From contig NZ_JAKFGN010000001.1 of the NCBI RefSeq assembly GCF_021502575.1, forward strand, positions 1,054,001-1,118,000: a DNA stretch of 64,000 nucleotides. The letters run 5' to 3'. Shown here one piece after another: positions 17,057-27,771 of the stretch (the first letter of the stretch is position 1; every line of letters begins with the position of its first letter). The position numbers and the translations under genes were made by a program. The notes beneath the pieces are model-generated. The model saw only the letters and a program-made list of their open reading frames with translations, made no database searches and was not told where the DNA came from. This DNA is from Bradyrhizobium sp. G127 (GTDB taxonomy: Bacteria > Pseudomonadota > Alphaproteobacteria > Rhizobiales > Xanthobacteraceae).

Positions 17057-17865
17057 TCAGGATCGGATTCGAAATTTCCTATTTCGCCGTGGCGGAGACC
17101 CCGATGGTGATCATGATGCGGGTTCATCCGTCGCGTGCAAAAGATATCGTGGGCGAGGAAACCATCATCACCGAGCCGGACGTGCGCATCCGCTATTATC
17201 ACGACACGTTCGGCAACATCTGCGGGCGGCTCACCGCGCCGCCGGGCGGCATTACGTTCAAGCTCGACGCGCTGGTTCGTGATACCGGCCTCCCCGATGC
17301 GATCGTGCCGGAGGCGCAGCAGATGCCGGTCGAGCAATTGCCCGATGAGGTGCTGCTCTACCTGATGGCGAGCCGTTACTGCGAGACCGACCGGCTGACC
17401 GATTTCGCGTGGGCGCAGTTCGGCAATACCCGGCCCGGCTGGGAGCGGGTGCAGGCGATCAATGCGTGGGTGCACAATCACGTGAGCTTCGGCTACGAGC
17501 ACGCGCGGCCGACCAAATCCGCCTTCGATGTGTTTCAGGAGCAGCAGGGCGTCTGCCGTGACTTCGCGCATCTGGCGCTGACGCTGTGCCGCTGCATGAA
17601 CATTCCGGCGCGCTATGTCACCGGCTACATGGGCGATATCGGCATTCCGCCGGATCCCGCGCCGATGGATCTGTCCGGCTGGTATGAAGTCTACCTGTCC
17701 GGCAAGTGGTATACATTCGACGCGCGCCACAACAAACCGCGCATCGGCCGTATCCTGATGGGCACCGGGCGCGACGCCGCCGATGTGGCGATTTCGACAA
17801 CGTTCGGACGGATGGATCTGCAGAAATTCGTGATCATCAGCGACGAGGTCGACGAAGCCGCTTAG
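17050..17865 (+). CDS. Transglutaminase-like protein, partner of the preceding gene
   Basis: 271 residues. Catalytic Cys in QEQQGVCRDFAHLALTLCR, then YVTGYMGDIGIP, the SGWYEVYLSGKWYTFDARHN region where WYEV replaces the usual THAWVE so the canonical His is not obvious, and Asp in FDARHNKPR. The pattern GYMGDIGIPPDPAPMDLSGW marks a distinct subfamily that often sits beside the first. The ATG overlaps the upstream stop by 7 nt, so the pair is co-translated. Confidence 0.88.
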   Translation: MLIRIGFEISYFAVAETPMVIMMRVHPSRAKDIVGEETIITEPDVRIRYYHDTFGNICGRLTAPPGGITFKLDALVRDTGLPDAIVPEAQQMPVEQLPDEVLLYLMASRYCETDRLTDFAWAQFGNTRPGWERVQAINAWVHNHVSFGYEHARPTKSAFDVFQEQQGVCRDFAHLALTLCRCMNIPARYVTGYMGDIGIPPDPAPMDLSGWYEVYLSGKWYTFDARHNKPRIGRILMGTGRDAADVAISTTFGRMDLQKFVIISDEVDEAA

Positions 17866-17942
17866 GCTTATCCCCAGCCGCAACTAGCTTTCGCGAGAGC
17901 ACGCATTGACAACGCAAATCAGATCGTTCGGATTTGTGTATA

Positions 17943-18341
17943 ATGACGGATCGCTTGTTCGTATATGGCACGTTGATGCGAAGCTCCTCGCATGCCTTGG
18001 CGCGCGAACTGAAGCAGCGCGCCACGTATGAGGGGCCCGCCCGATACAATGGCCGGCTTTATCGCGTCACGCATTATCCCGGCGTGATTGCGTCCAGCGC
18101 GGCGGACGAGTGGGTGTTCGGCGATGTCTATACGGTGCACGACCGTGAGCTGCTGACGGAGCTTGACCGGTACGAAGGCTGCGGGCCGGACGATCCCGAG
18201 CCGACGCCATATCTGCGGCTGCTCCAGCCCGTGATCCTGTCCTCTGGACCGCAGGTCGAGGTGTGGATCTATATCTACAATCAGCCGGTCGAGCGCCTCA
18301 AACGGATCGTGTCGGGCCGGTTTAGCGAGGGTCCGGCTTAA
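17943..18341 (+). CDS. Gamma-glutamylcyclotransferase (AIG2/GGCT-like)
   Basis: 132 residues from ATG 17943. The family signature is at the N terminus, LFVYGTLMRSSSHALA, followed by RYNGRLYRVTHYPGVI, VFGDVYTVHD, and the Glu of ELDRYEGCGPDDPEPTPYLR, which fits the general acid/base of GGCT-fold enzymes. Activity is probably 5-oxoproline release from a gamma-glutamyl amine or dipeptide. The stop overlaps the stop of the convergent MFS gene. Confidence 0.87.
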   Translation: MTDRLFVYGTLMRSSSHALARELKQRATYEGPARYNGRLYRVTHYPGVIASSAADEWVFGDVYTVHDRELLTELDRYEGCGPDDPEPTPYLRLLQPVILSSGPQVEVWIYIYNQPVERLKRIVSGRFSEGPA

Positions 18342-19540
18342 GGATTGCGGCGCGCGCGGAATTCCGTTGCGAACAGCGCCGCCGTCACCAGCGCGAATGC
18401 CAGTCCGATCACGCTGAACGTCGCCACGCCGCCGTGTGCGACCGCATAGCCGCTCAACGCCGATCCGAGCGCGCCGCCGAGGAACGACACGGCGAGATAC
18501 AGCGCATTCAGCCGGCTGCGGATATCGGGATGCAGGTTGAAGATCGCGCGCTGGCCGATCACGAGATTGGCCTGCACGCCGGCATCGAGCGCGATACCGG
18601 CGATGACGAAAATCGCCACCGAATGCGCACCGCCCAGCCATGTCAGCACGAAGGCCAGCGCGACCAGGCCGATGGCGATGCCGGTGATCCTGCGGCTGTG
18701 GCCACGATCGGCCAGGTGCCCGATGTAGGGCGCGACGAATGCGCCGGCAATGCCGCTCAGCATCACGGCGGAGAGCGCCAGATGTCCGAGCGCGAACGGC
18801 GGTGCCTGCAGCAGCAGCGGCAGCGAGGTCCAGAACAGCGTGAAGGCGCCGAACAGAAACGCCTGATAGGCGGCGCGGCGCTGCAACACCGGCTCCGTCA
18901 GCAGCAGATGCCAAAGCGAGCCGATCAGCCGCGCGTAACTTACGCCGGGCGACGGGTTTCGCCGCGGCAGCACGAAGACCAGCATCACCAGTGTGGCGCA
19001 CATGATGGCGGCGGAGATGTTGTACATCACGCGCCAGCCGAACTCGCCACCGATCAGCGTTGACACCGGCCGCGCCAGCAGGATGCCGAATAAAAGGCCG
19101 CTCACCACACTGCCGACCGTCTTGCCGCGAATGCGCTCCGGCGCCAGATGACCCGCCATCGGCACGATCACCTGCGTCGCACTGGCGGTGAGACCCAGCA
19201 GCAGCGAGCATGCGATGAAAATCGCGGGCCGCGTGGACAGCGTCGCGGCGATCAGGCTGAAGATGAGGCCGCCGAGCAGGATCAGGATCAGCCGCTTGTT
19301 TTCGACCAGATCGCCGAGTGGCACGAGGAAAAACAGGCCGGCCACGTAACCGATCTGCAAGGTCGTCACGATCAGGCCCGCCGCCGAAATGTCGAGGCCA
19401 AGCGACTGGCTGATCGGCCCGATCAGTGGCTGCGCGTAGTAGATGTTGGCGACGGTGGCGCCGCAGGCGATGGCGAGGGCGAAAACAAGCCAGGGGCCGG
19501 GCGCTGGAACCGGCGCGGCCTCATGCGGCGTGGATGACAT
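18338..19540 (-). CDS. MFS transporter
   Basis: 400 residues with twelve predicted membrane helices. MFS signposts: IGYVAGLFFLVPLGDLVENKR (motif A-like after helix 2), a proline/glycine-rich helix 5 and GIAGAFVAPYIGHLADRGHSRR in the second half. Alternating NIYYAQPLIGPIS at helix 1 resembles the YgaY/NepI-like efflux subgroup. It is probably co-transcribed with the upstream isochorismatase gene (108-nt gap), under the divergent LysR protein. Substrate unknown. Confidence 0.87.
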   Translation of the reverse strand: MSSTPHEAAPVPAPGPWLVFALAIACGATVANIYYAQPLIGPISQSLGLDISAAGLIVTTLQIGYVAGLFFLVPLGDLVENKRLILILLGGLIFSLIAATLSTRPAIFIACSLLLGLTASATQVIVPMAGHLAPERIRGKTVGSVVSGLLFGILLARPVSTLIGGEFGWRVMYNISAAIMCATLVMLVFVLPRRNPSPGVSYARLIGSLWHLLLTEPVLQRRAAYQAFLFGAFTLFWTSLPLLLQAPPFALGHLALSAVMLSGIAGAFVAPYIGHLADRGHSRRITGIAIGLVALAFVLTWLGGAHSVAIFVIAGIALDAGVQANLVIGQRAIFNLHPDIRSRLNALYLAVSFLGGALGSALSGYAVAHGGVATFSVIGLAFALVTAALFATEFRARRNP

Positions 19541-19648
19541 GCAGATCTCGCGAAGCTCGCCGGGCGACAGGCGGGGAGGGAATGACGCTCCCTACGTAGT
19601 CGCTGAAGCGGCCGCGGCAAGATTAGCCAAAGGTCGAAACAGTCACGA

Positions 19649-20266
19649 TCAGGCGACGGCCTTTGCTCCCGCAGTCAGCGCCGCGGTGTCCTTCACCACG
19701 ATGGCGAAGCGGTCCGCCAGTTCGGTCAGCGCTACGCGATGCACCACGCTCGCCGGGATCGTGCCGCCGAGCGGATCGGGCAGATCGCGTGACGCGGTGG
19801 CATTGGCGACCACGGTGGTGCGGTACTTCAGATCGAGCGCGGCGCGCGCGGTGGCGCTGACGCACATATGCGTCATGAAGCCTGCGAGGATCAGCTCGGT
19901 CCGGCCGGTGCTCTTGATCAGCGCATCGAGGTCGGTGCTCGCAAAGGCATTCGGCAGGTTCTTGCGCACCACGACTTCGCCCGCGGCCGGTGTCAGAAGC
20001 TGGACGATCGCGGCGGTGGGGCCGTCTTCCGCAAACAGCGGACGGCCCGAGGGCGCGTGCTGCACGATATGAAATACCGGAACGCCGGAGTTGCGCGCCA
20101 GCGTCAACAGCTTGGCGGCTTCCACAATGGCGGCATCGACGCCCTCCAGAGGCAGCTTGCCCTTGGTGTATTCGACCTGGGCGTCGATGATGACGAGGGC
20201 GGATTTGTCGAGCGGGCTCGGATGCAGCGGTGCGCCGGCGATCTGGAGCAGGGTTTGTGCGGTCAT
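19649..20266 (-). CDS. Isochorismatase-family cysteine hydrolase
   Basis: 205 residues from ATG 20266 with AGGAAA 5-6 nt upstream. The catalytic triad is Asp in SALVIIDAQVEYT, Lys in VVVRKNLPNAFAST and Cys in LAGFMTHMCVSATARAALDL, preceded by the cis-peptide region. Such enzymes hydrolyse isochorismate, nicotinamide, N-carbamoyl or related amides. Divergently placed from a LysR regulator, and followed by an MFS transporter, it probably belongs to an inducible detoxification or catabolic operon. Confidence 0.88.
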   Translation of the reverse strand: MTAQTLLQIAGAPLHPSPLDKSALVIIDAQVEYTKGKLPLEGVDAAIVEAAKLLTLARNSGVPVFHIVQHAPSGRPLFAEDGPTAAIVQLLTPAAGEVVVRKNLPNAFASTDLDALIKSTGRTELILAGFMTHMCVSATARAALDLKYRTTVVANATASRDLPDPLGGTIPASVVHRVALTELADRFAIVVKDTAALTAGAKAVA

Positions 20267-20341
20267 GGTCGTTTCCTGTGAAGCGATACTGGACAACAAT
20301 AGGCGATGGCAGCGCTGTCCGAAATTGTCTATATTTGCGGC

Positions 20342-21232
20342 ATGGCTGTTCAAAAACGATCAGACCCGGATTGGGAAGATCTCCGTTATTTTCTGGCGCT
20401 GGCGCGTCACGGCAGCCTGTCGGCGGCGGCGCGTGCGCTCAAGGTGAGCCATGCCACTGTGGCCCGGCGTGTCGCAAGCCTCGAGGCGGCGCTGCAGGCG
20501 CCGTTGTTCGACCGTAAGGCCGACGGCTATTCACCGACTGCGCAGGGCCGCCGCATCGAAGGGCTGGCGCGGACCATGGAGGACGCGGCGCAGGCGAGTG
20601 CGGATCTCGCCGGACCCGATGCGGGATTGTCCGGCCTCGTCCGCCTGACCATGGCCCGCTCGATGGCGGAGCGGTTCGTCGTCGACCGTCTCGGCGACTT
20701 TCACAAACAACATCCCGGGATCGATCTCGAAATCATCGCGGATTCGCGGGTGATCAGTCTGTCGCGGCGGGAGGCCGATATCGCGCTGCGCTTCGGACGT
20801 CCGAAGGACAGCGATCTTCTGGCGCGTCGGCTGTCGAGTGTCGCTTTCTCGTTTTATGCCTCGCGCAGCTATGCGAAGACGCTGGGCAAGAATGCCGCGC
20901 CGGCCATGATCGGGTTCGACGACGAGAACGATTTCATTGCCGACGCGGCATGGCTCAACCGCGAGTTCCCGCAGGCCCGCTTCATCGTCCGCACCAACAG
21001 CCAGGCCACCCAGGCGGCTGCGGCACGCGCCGGTCTCGGCGTGGCGCAACTGCCCCTGCATGTGGGGGACAACGATTCGCGCCTTGTCCCGGTCACGCTG
21101 TCGAAAAAGCCGCCGGATCGCGAGATATGGATGCTGTTGCGCAAGGACGTGGCGCGCCTGCCGCGGGTGAGGGCGGTGGCCGACTATCTGGCAGCCATGT
21201 TCCGCCGCGATCGCCGGGTTTTGGCCGGCTGA
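20342..21232 (+). CDS. LysR-family transcriptional regulator
   Basis: 296 residues from ATG 20342. The winged HTH reads WEDLRYFLALARHGSLSAAA...LKVSHATVARRVASLEAAL (about residues 10-50), followed by a linker helix and a substrate-binding domain (GLVRLTMARSMAERFVVDRL, DIALRFGRPKDSDLLARRL). The divergent isochorismatase-MFS genes are the obvious targets; the 75-bp intergenic region holds the inverted pair GACAA/TTGTC (20291-20329), which could be part of a binding site. The inducer is unknown. Confidence 0.9.
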   Translation: MAVQKRSDPDWEDLRYFLALARHGSLSAAARALKVSHATVARRVASLEAALQAPLFDRKADGYSPTAQGRRIEGLARTMEDAAQASADLAGPDAGLSGLVRLTMARSMAERFVVDRLGDFHKQHPGIDLEIIADSRVISLSRREADIALRFGRPKDSDLLARRLSSVAFSFYASRSYAKTLGKNAAPAMIGFDDENDFIADAAWLNREFPQARFIVRTNSQATQAAAARAGLGVAQLPLHVGDNDSRLVPVTLSKKPPDREIWMLLRKDVARLPRVRAVADYLAAMFRRDRRVLAG

Positions 21233-21332
21233 CCCTGTGAGCAATGGGGACAAGTCCGCCTGTGCTCATCGGCTATGGGGGATTTGGGCCGGCACCCTAT
21301 ATGGATGATCGGTTGGCAACACACTGAGTCTC

Positions 21333-23366
21333 ATGCGCTTCACGCCTCAATTCCTCGACGAACTGCGCGCCCGGCTTCCGGTTTCGGAAGTCGTGGGCAA
21401 GCGCGTGAAGTTGAAGCGGGCGGGCAAGGAGTGGAAGGGGCTGTCGCCGTTCCATCAGGAGAAGACGCCGTCCTTCACGGTCAACGACCAGAAGGGATTT
21501 TATCACGACTTCTCCAGCAACAAGCACGGCGACATCATTTCCTTCGTGATGGAGACTGAAGGCGTCGGCTTCCCTGAAGCGGTCGAGCGCCTCGCCTCGA
21601 TGGCGGGGATGCAACTTCCGGCGGTGACGCCCGATGCCGCGCGTCATGAGCAGCGCCGCAAGACGCTGTACGACGTGATGGACCTCGCTGCGAAATTCTT
21701 CGCCGATACGCTCACCTCGCGCGCCGGCGCCAAGGCGCGCGGCTATTTGGCGGATCGCGGCATTTCCCCGGCCACGCAGTTGCAGTTTCGCATGGGCTAT
21801 GCGCCGGGCGAGCGCTTCGCGCTGAAGGAGCATCTCGGCAAGCTCGGCATTCCGGTCGAGGACATGGTCGAGGCGGGCCTTCTGATCGCGGGCGACGATA
21901 TTCCGGTGCCCTATGATCGTTTCCGCGACCGCGTGATGTTTCCCATCACCGACGCGCGCAACCGCGTCATCGCCTTCGGCGGACGCGCGCTGGAAAAGGA
22001 TGTGCCGGCGAAGTATCTCAACTCGCCGGAAACCCCGCTGTTTCACAAGGGCGACAATCTCTACAACCTCGCCACCGCGCGGCAGGCGACCCATGACGGC
22101 GCGCCGCTCATCGTGGCCGAAGGCTATGTCGATGTGATCGCGCTGGTCACGACGGGTTTTGTCGGCGCCGTCGCGCCGCTCGGCACCGCGCTGACCGAGA
22201 ACCAGCTAGCCCTGTTGTGGAAGATGGCGGACGAGCCGATCCTATGTTTCGATGGCGATGGCGCCGGCAAGCGCGCGGCCTTCCGTGCCGCGGACCTGGC
22301 GCTGCCGCATCTGAAGCCCGGAAAGAGTTTGCGTTTTGCGCTGCTGCCCGAAGGACAGGACCCCGACGATCTCGCGCGCACGGGCGGACGCGCCGCGATC
22401 GAGGAGGTGATCGGTCTCGCCAAGCCCCTCGCCGAAGTGTTGTGGTCGCGCGAGATCGAGGGCGGCGGCTTCAGTACGCCGGAACGCCGTGCGGCGCTGG
22501 AAGCGCGGATCAACGAACTCACCAACAGCATTCGCGACGAGGTGGTGCGGCGCTATTACCGGCAGGATTTTTCCGAGCGGCTGCGCAACGCGTTCGCGCC
22601 TCAAGGCAGCTATCAAGGCGGTGGTGGCGGCTATCGCGGCGGCGGTTTCCGGGGTCAGTCCCAGACCGGTTTCGGCGGCGAATCAGGGCGGCGTTTTCAG
22701 CCGCGGGCGCCGTTCGTGCCCGGCGCGGTGGGCGGGGGCCCCGGCCGCGGCGGGCTATCCACAGCTCAGCGCACCATCAACCGCTCGCCCTATCAGGTGG
22801 CCAGCCCGCAACTGGCGGGCTCGTCCGTCATGCGCGGCCAGCGCAGCGCCCTGTCCCGGCGCGAGGCCCTGATCCTGCTGTCGCTGCTCCATCACCCCTG
22901 GCTGCTGCACGATCATCTCGAGGAAGTCGCCGCCCTTGAGCTCGCGCATCCCGAGGCGATCAAGCTCCGCGCCGGGATTATCGGGGCCTTTTCAAATTAT
23001 TCACATACCGACGATCCGGCGGCGGAAGCCGCGCGATTGCGGGCAAGTCTTGATAAGAATGGATATTCCGAGCAAATTCAAAAGGTTGAGCGTTCGCTCA
23101 CCACCAAGAATGTGTGGGGCGCGCATCCGGGCGCCGCAACGGAGGACGTTCTGGCCACCTGGCACCAGCTTGTTGCCTTGCATCGCCAATGGCACTCCTT
23201 ACTTAGAGAACTCAAGGACGCCGAACTGGCGCTTGGGCAAGACAGCAGCGATCAGAACCTGAATTGGCTGCGCGATGTGAAAGCCCGGCTCGCCGAAGTG
23301 GACGGCCTTGAGGCGCTGATCGAGGGATTCGGCGAATCGAGTGGCCGGTTCCAGCGGACAAGCTGA
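21333..23366 (+). CDS. dnaG: DNA primase lacking zinc-ribbon cysteines
   Basis: 677 residues. It makes RNA primers for replication. Order: zinc-ribbon-like domain (residues 1-100), TOPRIM catalytic core (PLIVAEGYVDVIAL with catalytic Glu, CFDGDGAGKRAAFRA with the DxD), a Gly/Arg/Gln-rich linker (about residues 430-500) and a C-terminal helicase-binding domain. In the ribbon, Cys is replaced by Ser38, Asp59 and Ser62, and only His41 of the four ligands remains (LSPFHQEKTPSF...FYHDFSSNKHG). Fold is otherwise retained. It lies 253 nt upstream of rpoD, the classic dnaG-rpoD arrangement. Confidence 0.96.
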   Translation: MRFTPQFLDELRARLPVSEVVGKRVKLKRAGKEWKGLSPFHQEKTPSFTVNDQKGFYHDFSSNKHGDIISFVMETEGVGFPEAVERLASMAGMQLPAVTPDAARHEQRRKTLYDVMDLAAKFFADTLTSRAGAKARGYLADRGISPATQLQFRMGYAPGERFALKEHLGKLGIPVEDMVEAGLLIAGDDIPVPYDRFRDRVMFPITDARNRVIAFGGRALEKDVPAKYLNSPETPLFHKGDNLYNLATARQATHDGAPLIVAEGYVDVIALVTTGFVGAVAPLGTALTENQLALLWKMADEPILCFDGDGAGKRAAFRAADLALPHLKPGKSLRFALLPEGQDPDDLARTGGRAAIEEVIGLAKPLAEVLWSREIEGGGFSTPERRAALEARINELTNSIRDEVVRRYYRQDFSERLRNAFAPQGSYQGGGGGYRGGGFRGQSQTGFGGESGRRFQPRAPFVPGAVGGGPGRGGLSTAQRTINRSPYQVASPQLAGSSVMRGQRSALSRREALILLSLLHHPWLLHDHLEEVAALELAHPEAIKLRAGIIGAFSNYSHTDDPAAEAARLRASLDKNGYSEQIQKVERSLTTKNVWGAHPGAATEDVLATWHQLVALHRQWHSLLRELKDAELALGQDSSDQNLNWLRDVKARLAEVDGLEALIEGFGESSGRFQRTS

Positions 23367-23619
23367 CGAAAAACGCTGCGGCAGGGCTTTAAACCCGCCG
23401 CCAAGGCTTTAAAAAGACTCGCCAAACCGGGTTTTTGGCCGCAAAAACAGGGTTAATCAGGGCTTAACGGCCTTGCGCTAAACGTTTGGGACACAGATCA
23501 AATCGGCCCGGGTGGTGCCCTCAAAAGCGCCGCCCTTTCCGCATCGCGCGGGATCAACGGGACCAGCAAAATTACGCGGGCCCTGCGCCCGTGTCGTGAG
23601 CGCGTTTCAGGAGCAGTGA

Positions 23620-25749
<2,130 letters not shown>

Positions 25750-25753
25750 TCGC

Positions 25754-25801
25754 GTCATCCTGAGGTGCGGGCGACACTTGTCGTGAGCCTCGAAGGATGA
25801 C
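25754..25801. repeat. GTCATCCTGAGGTGC palindromic repeat
   Basis: Inverted arms CATCCTGAGG... and ...CCTCGAAGGATG bracket a variable loop just after the rpoD stop. The same element recurs as a double copy at 57552-57663 between gltD and gltB. It is a dispersed intergenic repeat of this bacterial group. Confidence 0.65.
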
Positions 25802-25862
25802 TGTCATTGCCGGGCAAAAGCGCGAAGCGCGTCATTCCCCATCAAGTCCTGGCAATCCATCG

Positions 25863-25900
25863 AAACAAAACGGCGGGCCGCAAGGTCCGCCGTTTTGTTT
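25863..25900. terminator. Strong bidirectional intrinsic terminator after rpoD
   Basis: A perfect 14-bp stem AAACAAAACGGCGG/CCGCCGTTTTGTTT with a GCCGCAAGGT loop, flanked by A and T runs on either side. It ends rpoD transcription on the plus strand and can serve the minus-strand gene at 25937-26278. Confidence 0.85.
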
Positions 25901-25936
25901 TGTCCCTATACGAGAGCGTAGGAATGACTTACCGGC

Positions 25937-26278
25937 TTATTTCGCTCGCGGTCCACGCTTCGATAGCGGAATATTAGTTCCATCATCCGCTAAGTAATCT
26001 AAGAATGTTGGACTAAACATCTTTCCGGCAATAAGCAGTAAGCCGTCAACTACCGCTACAGCAATTTTTATTTCAGAGCCTGGCGTAGTCGCGGCAACAA
26101 GAAAAGAAAACGCTATTAAATAGAAGATCATATTGAGCAAAAATATTAGACCTAGCCAGCCGGCATCAAATTCTTGCTTCAGTCCTGCGAAGATGAAGGC
26201 CATTGAAAAAACGAACGCTCCACCCAACCCAATGCTAAACCACTGGCGGGCAGACTCGTTAATAATTGCTTCGGGCAT
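25937..26278 (-). CDS. Small membrane protein in AT-rich DNA
   Basis: 113 residues from ATG 26278 with GAGG 5 nt upstream. Three predicted membrane helices: about residues 15-33, 42-62 and 75-92 (IAVAVVDGLLLIAGKMF). I recognise no family. The DNA is clearly more AT-rich than the surrounding genes, and the 500 bp upstream share this composition, so the gene was probably acquired horizontally. It lies between the rpoD terminator and mbfA. No partner gene is visible. Confidence 0.65.
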   Translation of the reverse strand: MPEAIINESARQWFSIGLGGAFVFSMAFIFAGLKQEFDAGWLGLIFLLNMIFYLIAFSFLVAATTPGSEIKIAVAVVDGLLLIAGKMFSPTFLDYLADDGTNIPLSKRGPRAK

Positions 26279-26723
26279 GGTCACCTCAAAAAAGCTAACC
26301 GCAAAATCATTGGCATTTAAGTAAGCGCACTGAGAACAATCAACTAGTGCCTTTTAAGCAGATCAAAATGACGCTCATTGATCAAGAAGCTTCTTTAATA
26401 TTTCTTGCAATCGCGATGATCCCCATCTGAGCGGTGGAGACATACAGCGCAGGCAATTTTGCGCGTGGACGTGGAGCAGAGACAAACGATACTTGGCTTT
26501 TTTGTGTTGAAATTAGTTAGTCGATCGCGAGGCTTTCGAAATGCATTCCCGGGAGCAATCTAACTGACGGATGCGTCGCCTGACATGGGCTCGCTTACGA
26601 CGAGCGCAACGTATTTTCATAAGCAACGACGCACCCCACGCCGTACAAATATTGCGACGTCAATCTGAAAGCTTTCAAAGTCAGCTAGGACATCTCACTA
26701 TTTGCAGTACGGCTTATCGGTGC
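26279..26723. other. AT-rich intergenic stretch without a recognisable gene
   Basis: About 445 bp between the small membrane protein and the mbfA promoter. Composition is AT-rich compared with the flanks. I see no credible coding frame; the only long plus-strand frame runs out of phase into mbfA. It may be the remainder of the acquired segment that brought in the gene at 25937-26278. Confidence 0.5.
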
Positions 26724-26752
26724 TTGTGCAAGCTAATAAACCCGACTAAAAT
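26724..26752 (+). promoter_or_regulatory. mbfA promoter
   Basis: TTGTGC (26724-26729), 17-nt spacer, TAAAAT (26747-26752). The predicted start at about 26759 falls inside the Irr-type palindrome at 26757-26773, giving a short leader to the ATG at 26788. Confidence 0.65.
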
Positions 26753-26756
26753 CTAC

Positions 26757-26773
26757 TTTAGAATCATTCTAAA
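26757..26773 (+). promoter_or_regulatory. Iron control element (Irr-type operator) of mbfA
   Basis: TTTAGAATCATTCTAAA, a perfect palindrome with 7-bp arms. It matches the ICE motif recognised by the heme-responsive regulator Irr in Bradyrhizobium and relatives, where mbfA is a known Irr-repressed gene. Its position over the predicted transcription start fits repression under low iron. Confidence 0.85.
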
Positions 26774-26787
26774 TTTGAGTTTTGACC

Positions 26788-27765
26788 ATGTTCCAAGGCT
26801 TCGCCGCGCGGCGGCAGTTTCGCGATCTCACCGAGGCCGAAGTGCTGGCGCTCGCCATTTCGTCGGAAGAAGACGATGCGCGGATCTACGCCACCTATGC
26901 CGAGCAGTTGCGCGTGGAATATCCGGCGACGGCGAAGATGTTCGACGAGATGGCGGCGGAGGAAGACGGCCACCGCGAACTCCTGATCGACATGTTCAAG
27001 AAGCGGTTCGGCCAGGTGATCCCGCTGATCCGGCGCGAGCATGTGGCGGGTTACTATTCGCGGCGGCCGTTTTGGCTGGTGCAGAATCTCGGGCTTGAGC
27101 GCATTCGCGGCGAGGCCGAGCGGATGGAGGACGAAGCGGCGCAGTTTTATGTGCGCGCCGCGCAGGCCTCGACCGATCCCGACACGCGCAAGCTGCTCGG
27201 CACGCTCGCCGCGGCTGAGCGCCAGCACGAGCACAAGGCCGAGGAATTCCGCGAGGCGGCGCTGTCCGGCGACGCGCGCGGCGAGGAGGACAGCAAGGCG
27301 CGGCGTCAGTTCGTGCTGACCTGGGTGCAGCCGGGCCTCGCCGGTCTGATGGATGGCTCGGTCTCGACGCTGGCGCCGATTTTCGCCACCGCGTTTGCCA
27401 CGCAGTCGACCTCGACCACATTCACCGTCGGCCTCGCGGCCTCTGTCGGCGCGGGCATCTCGATGGGCTTCACCGAAGCCGCGCACGACGACGGCGTGAT
27501 CTCCGGGCGCGGCTCGCCGCTGAAGCGTGGGCTGGCGTCGGGGCTGATGACCACGGTCGGCGGCCTCGGCCACGCGCTGCCGTATCTCATTCCGCAATTC
27601 TGGACCGCGACGGCGATCGCCGGCATCGTCGTGTTCTGCGAATTGTGGGCGATCGCGTGGATCCAGAACCGCTACATGGAAACGCCGTTCCTGCGCGCGG
27701 CGTTTCAGGTCGTGGTGGGCGGCGCGCTGGTGCTGGCCGCCGGCATCCTGATCGGCAGCGGCTAG
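26788..27765 (+). CDS. mbfA: Membrane-bound ferritin MbfA (iron exporter)
   Basis: 325 residues. The N-terminal ferritin-like four-helix domain (about 1-160) carries the di-iron ligands: ISSEEDDARIYATYAEQL, FDEMAAEEDGHRELLIDMF, and TLAAAERQHEHKAEEF. It is followed by a VIT1/Ccc1-type membrane domain (about residues 170-325, VQPGLAGLMDGSVSTLAPIFA...SMGFTEA). MbfA is known in Bradyrhizobium and Agrobacterium to export iron and protect against peroxide. Start ATG 26788 chosen over an upstream in-frame TTG (26782). Control by Irr is indicated by the operator directly upstream. Confidence 0.95.
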   Translation: MFQGFAARRQFRDLTEAEVLALAISSEEDDARIYATYAEQLRVEYPATAKMFDEMAAEEDGHRELLIDMFKKRFGQVIPLIRREHVAGYYSRRPFWLVQNLGLERIRGEAERMEDEAAQFYVRAAQASTDPDTRKLLGTLAAAERQHEHKAEEFREAALSGDARGEEDSKARRQFVLTWVQPGLAGLMDGSVSTLAPIFATAFATQSTSTTFTVGLAASVGAGISMGFTEAAHDDGVISGRGSPLKRGLASGLMTTVGGLGHALPYLIPQFWTATAIAGIVVFCELWAIAWIQNRYMETPFLRAAFQVVVGGALVLAAGILIGSG

Positions 27766-27771
27766 CGGCGT

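Noticed and set aside
17906..17945. TTGACA ... TATAAT promoter for the gamma-glutamylcyclotransferase
   Set aside because: Both hexamers are near perfect, but the spacer is 27 nt and the -10 overlaps the start codon, so it cannot be a sigma70 promoter for this gene.
22610..22760. Tandem repeat or CRISPR-like array within dnaG
   Set aside because: The GGT/GGC periodicity encodes a Gly/Arg-rich linker without regular unit or spacers. No CRISPR array was seen in the window.
26571..27098. Plus-strand frame overlapping the mbfA start
   Set aside because: Its second half is mbfA in another frame and the first half has no family or ribosome site.
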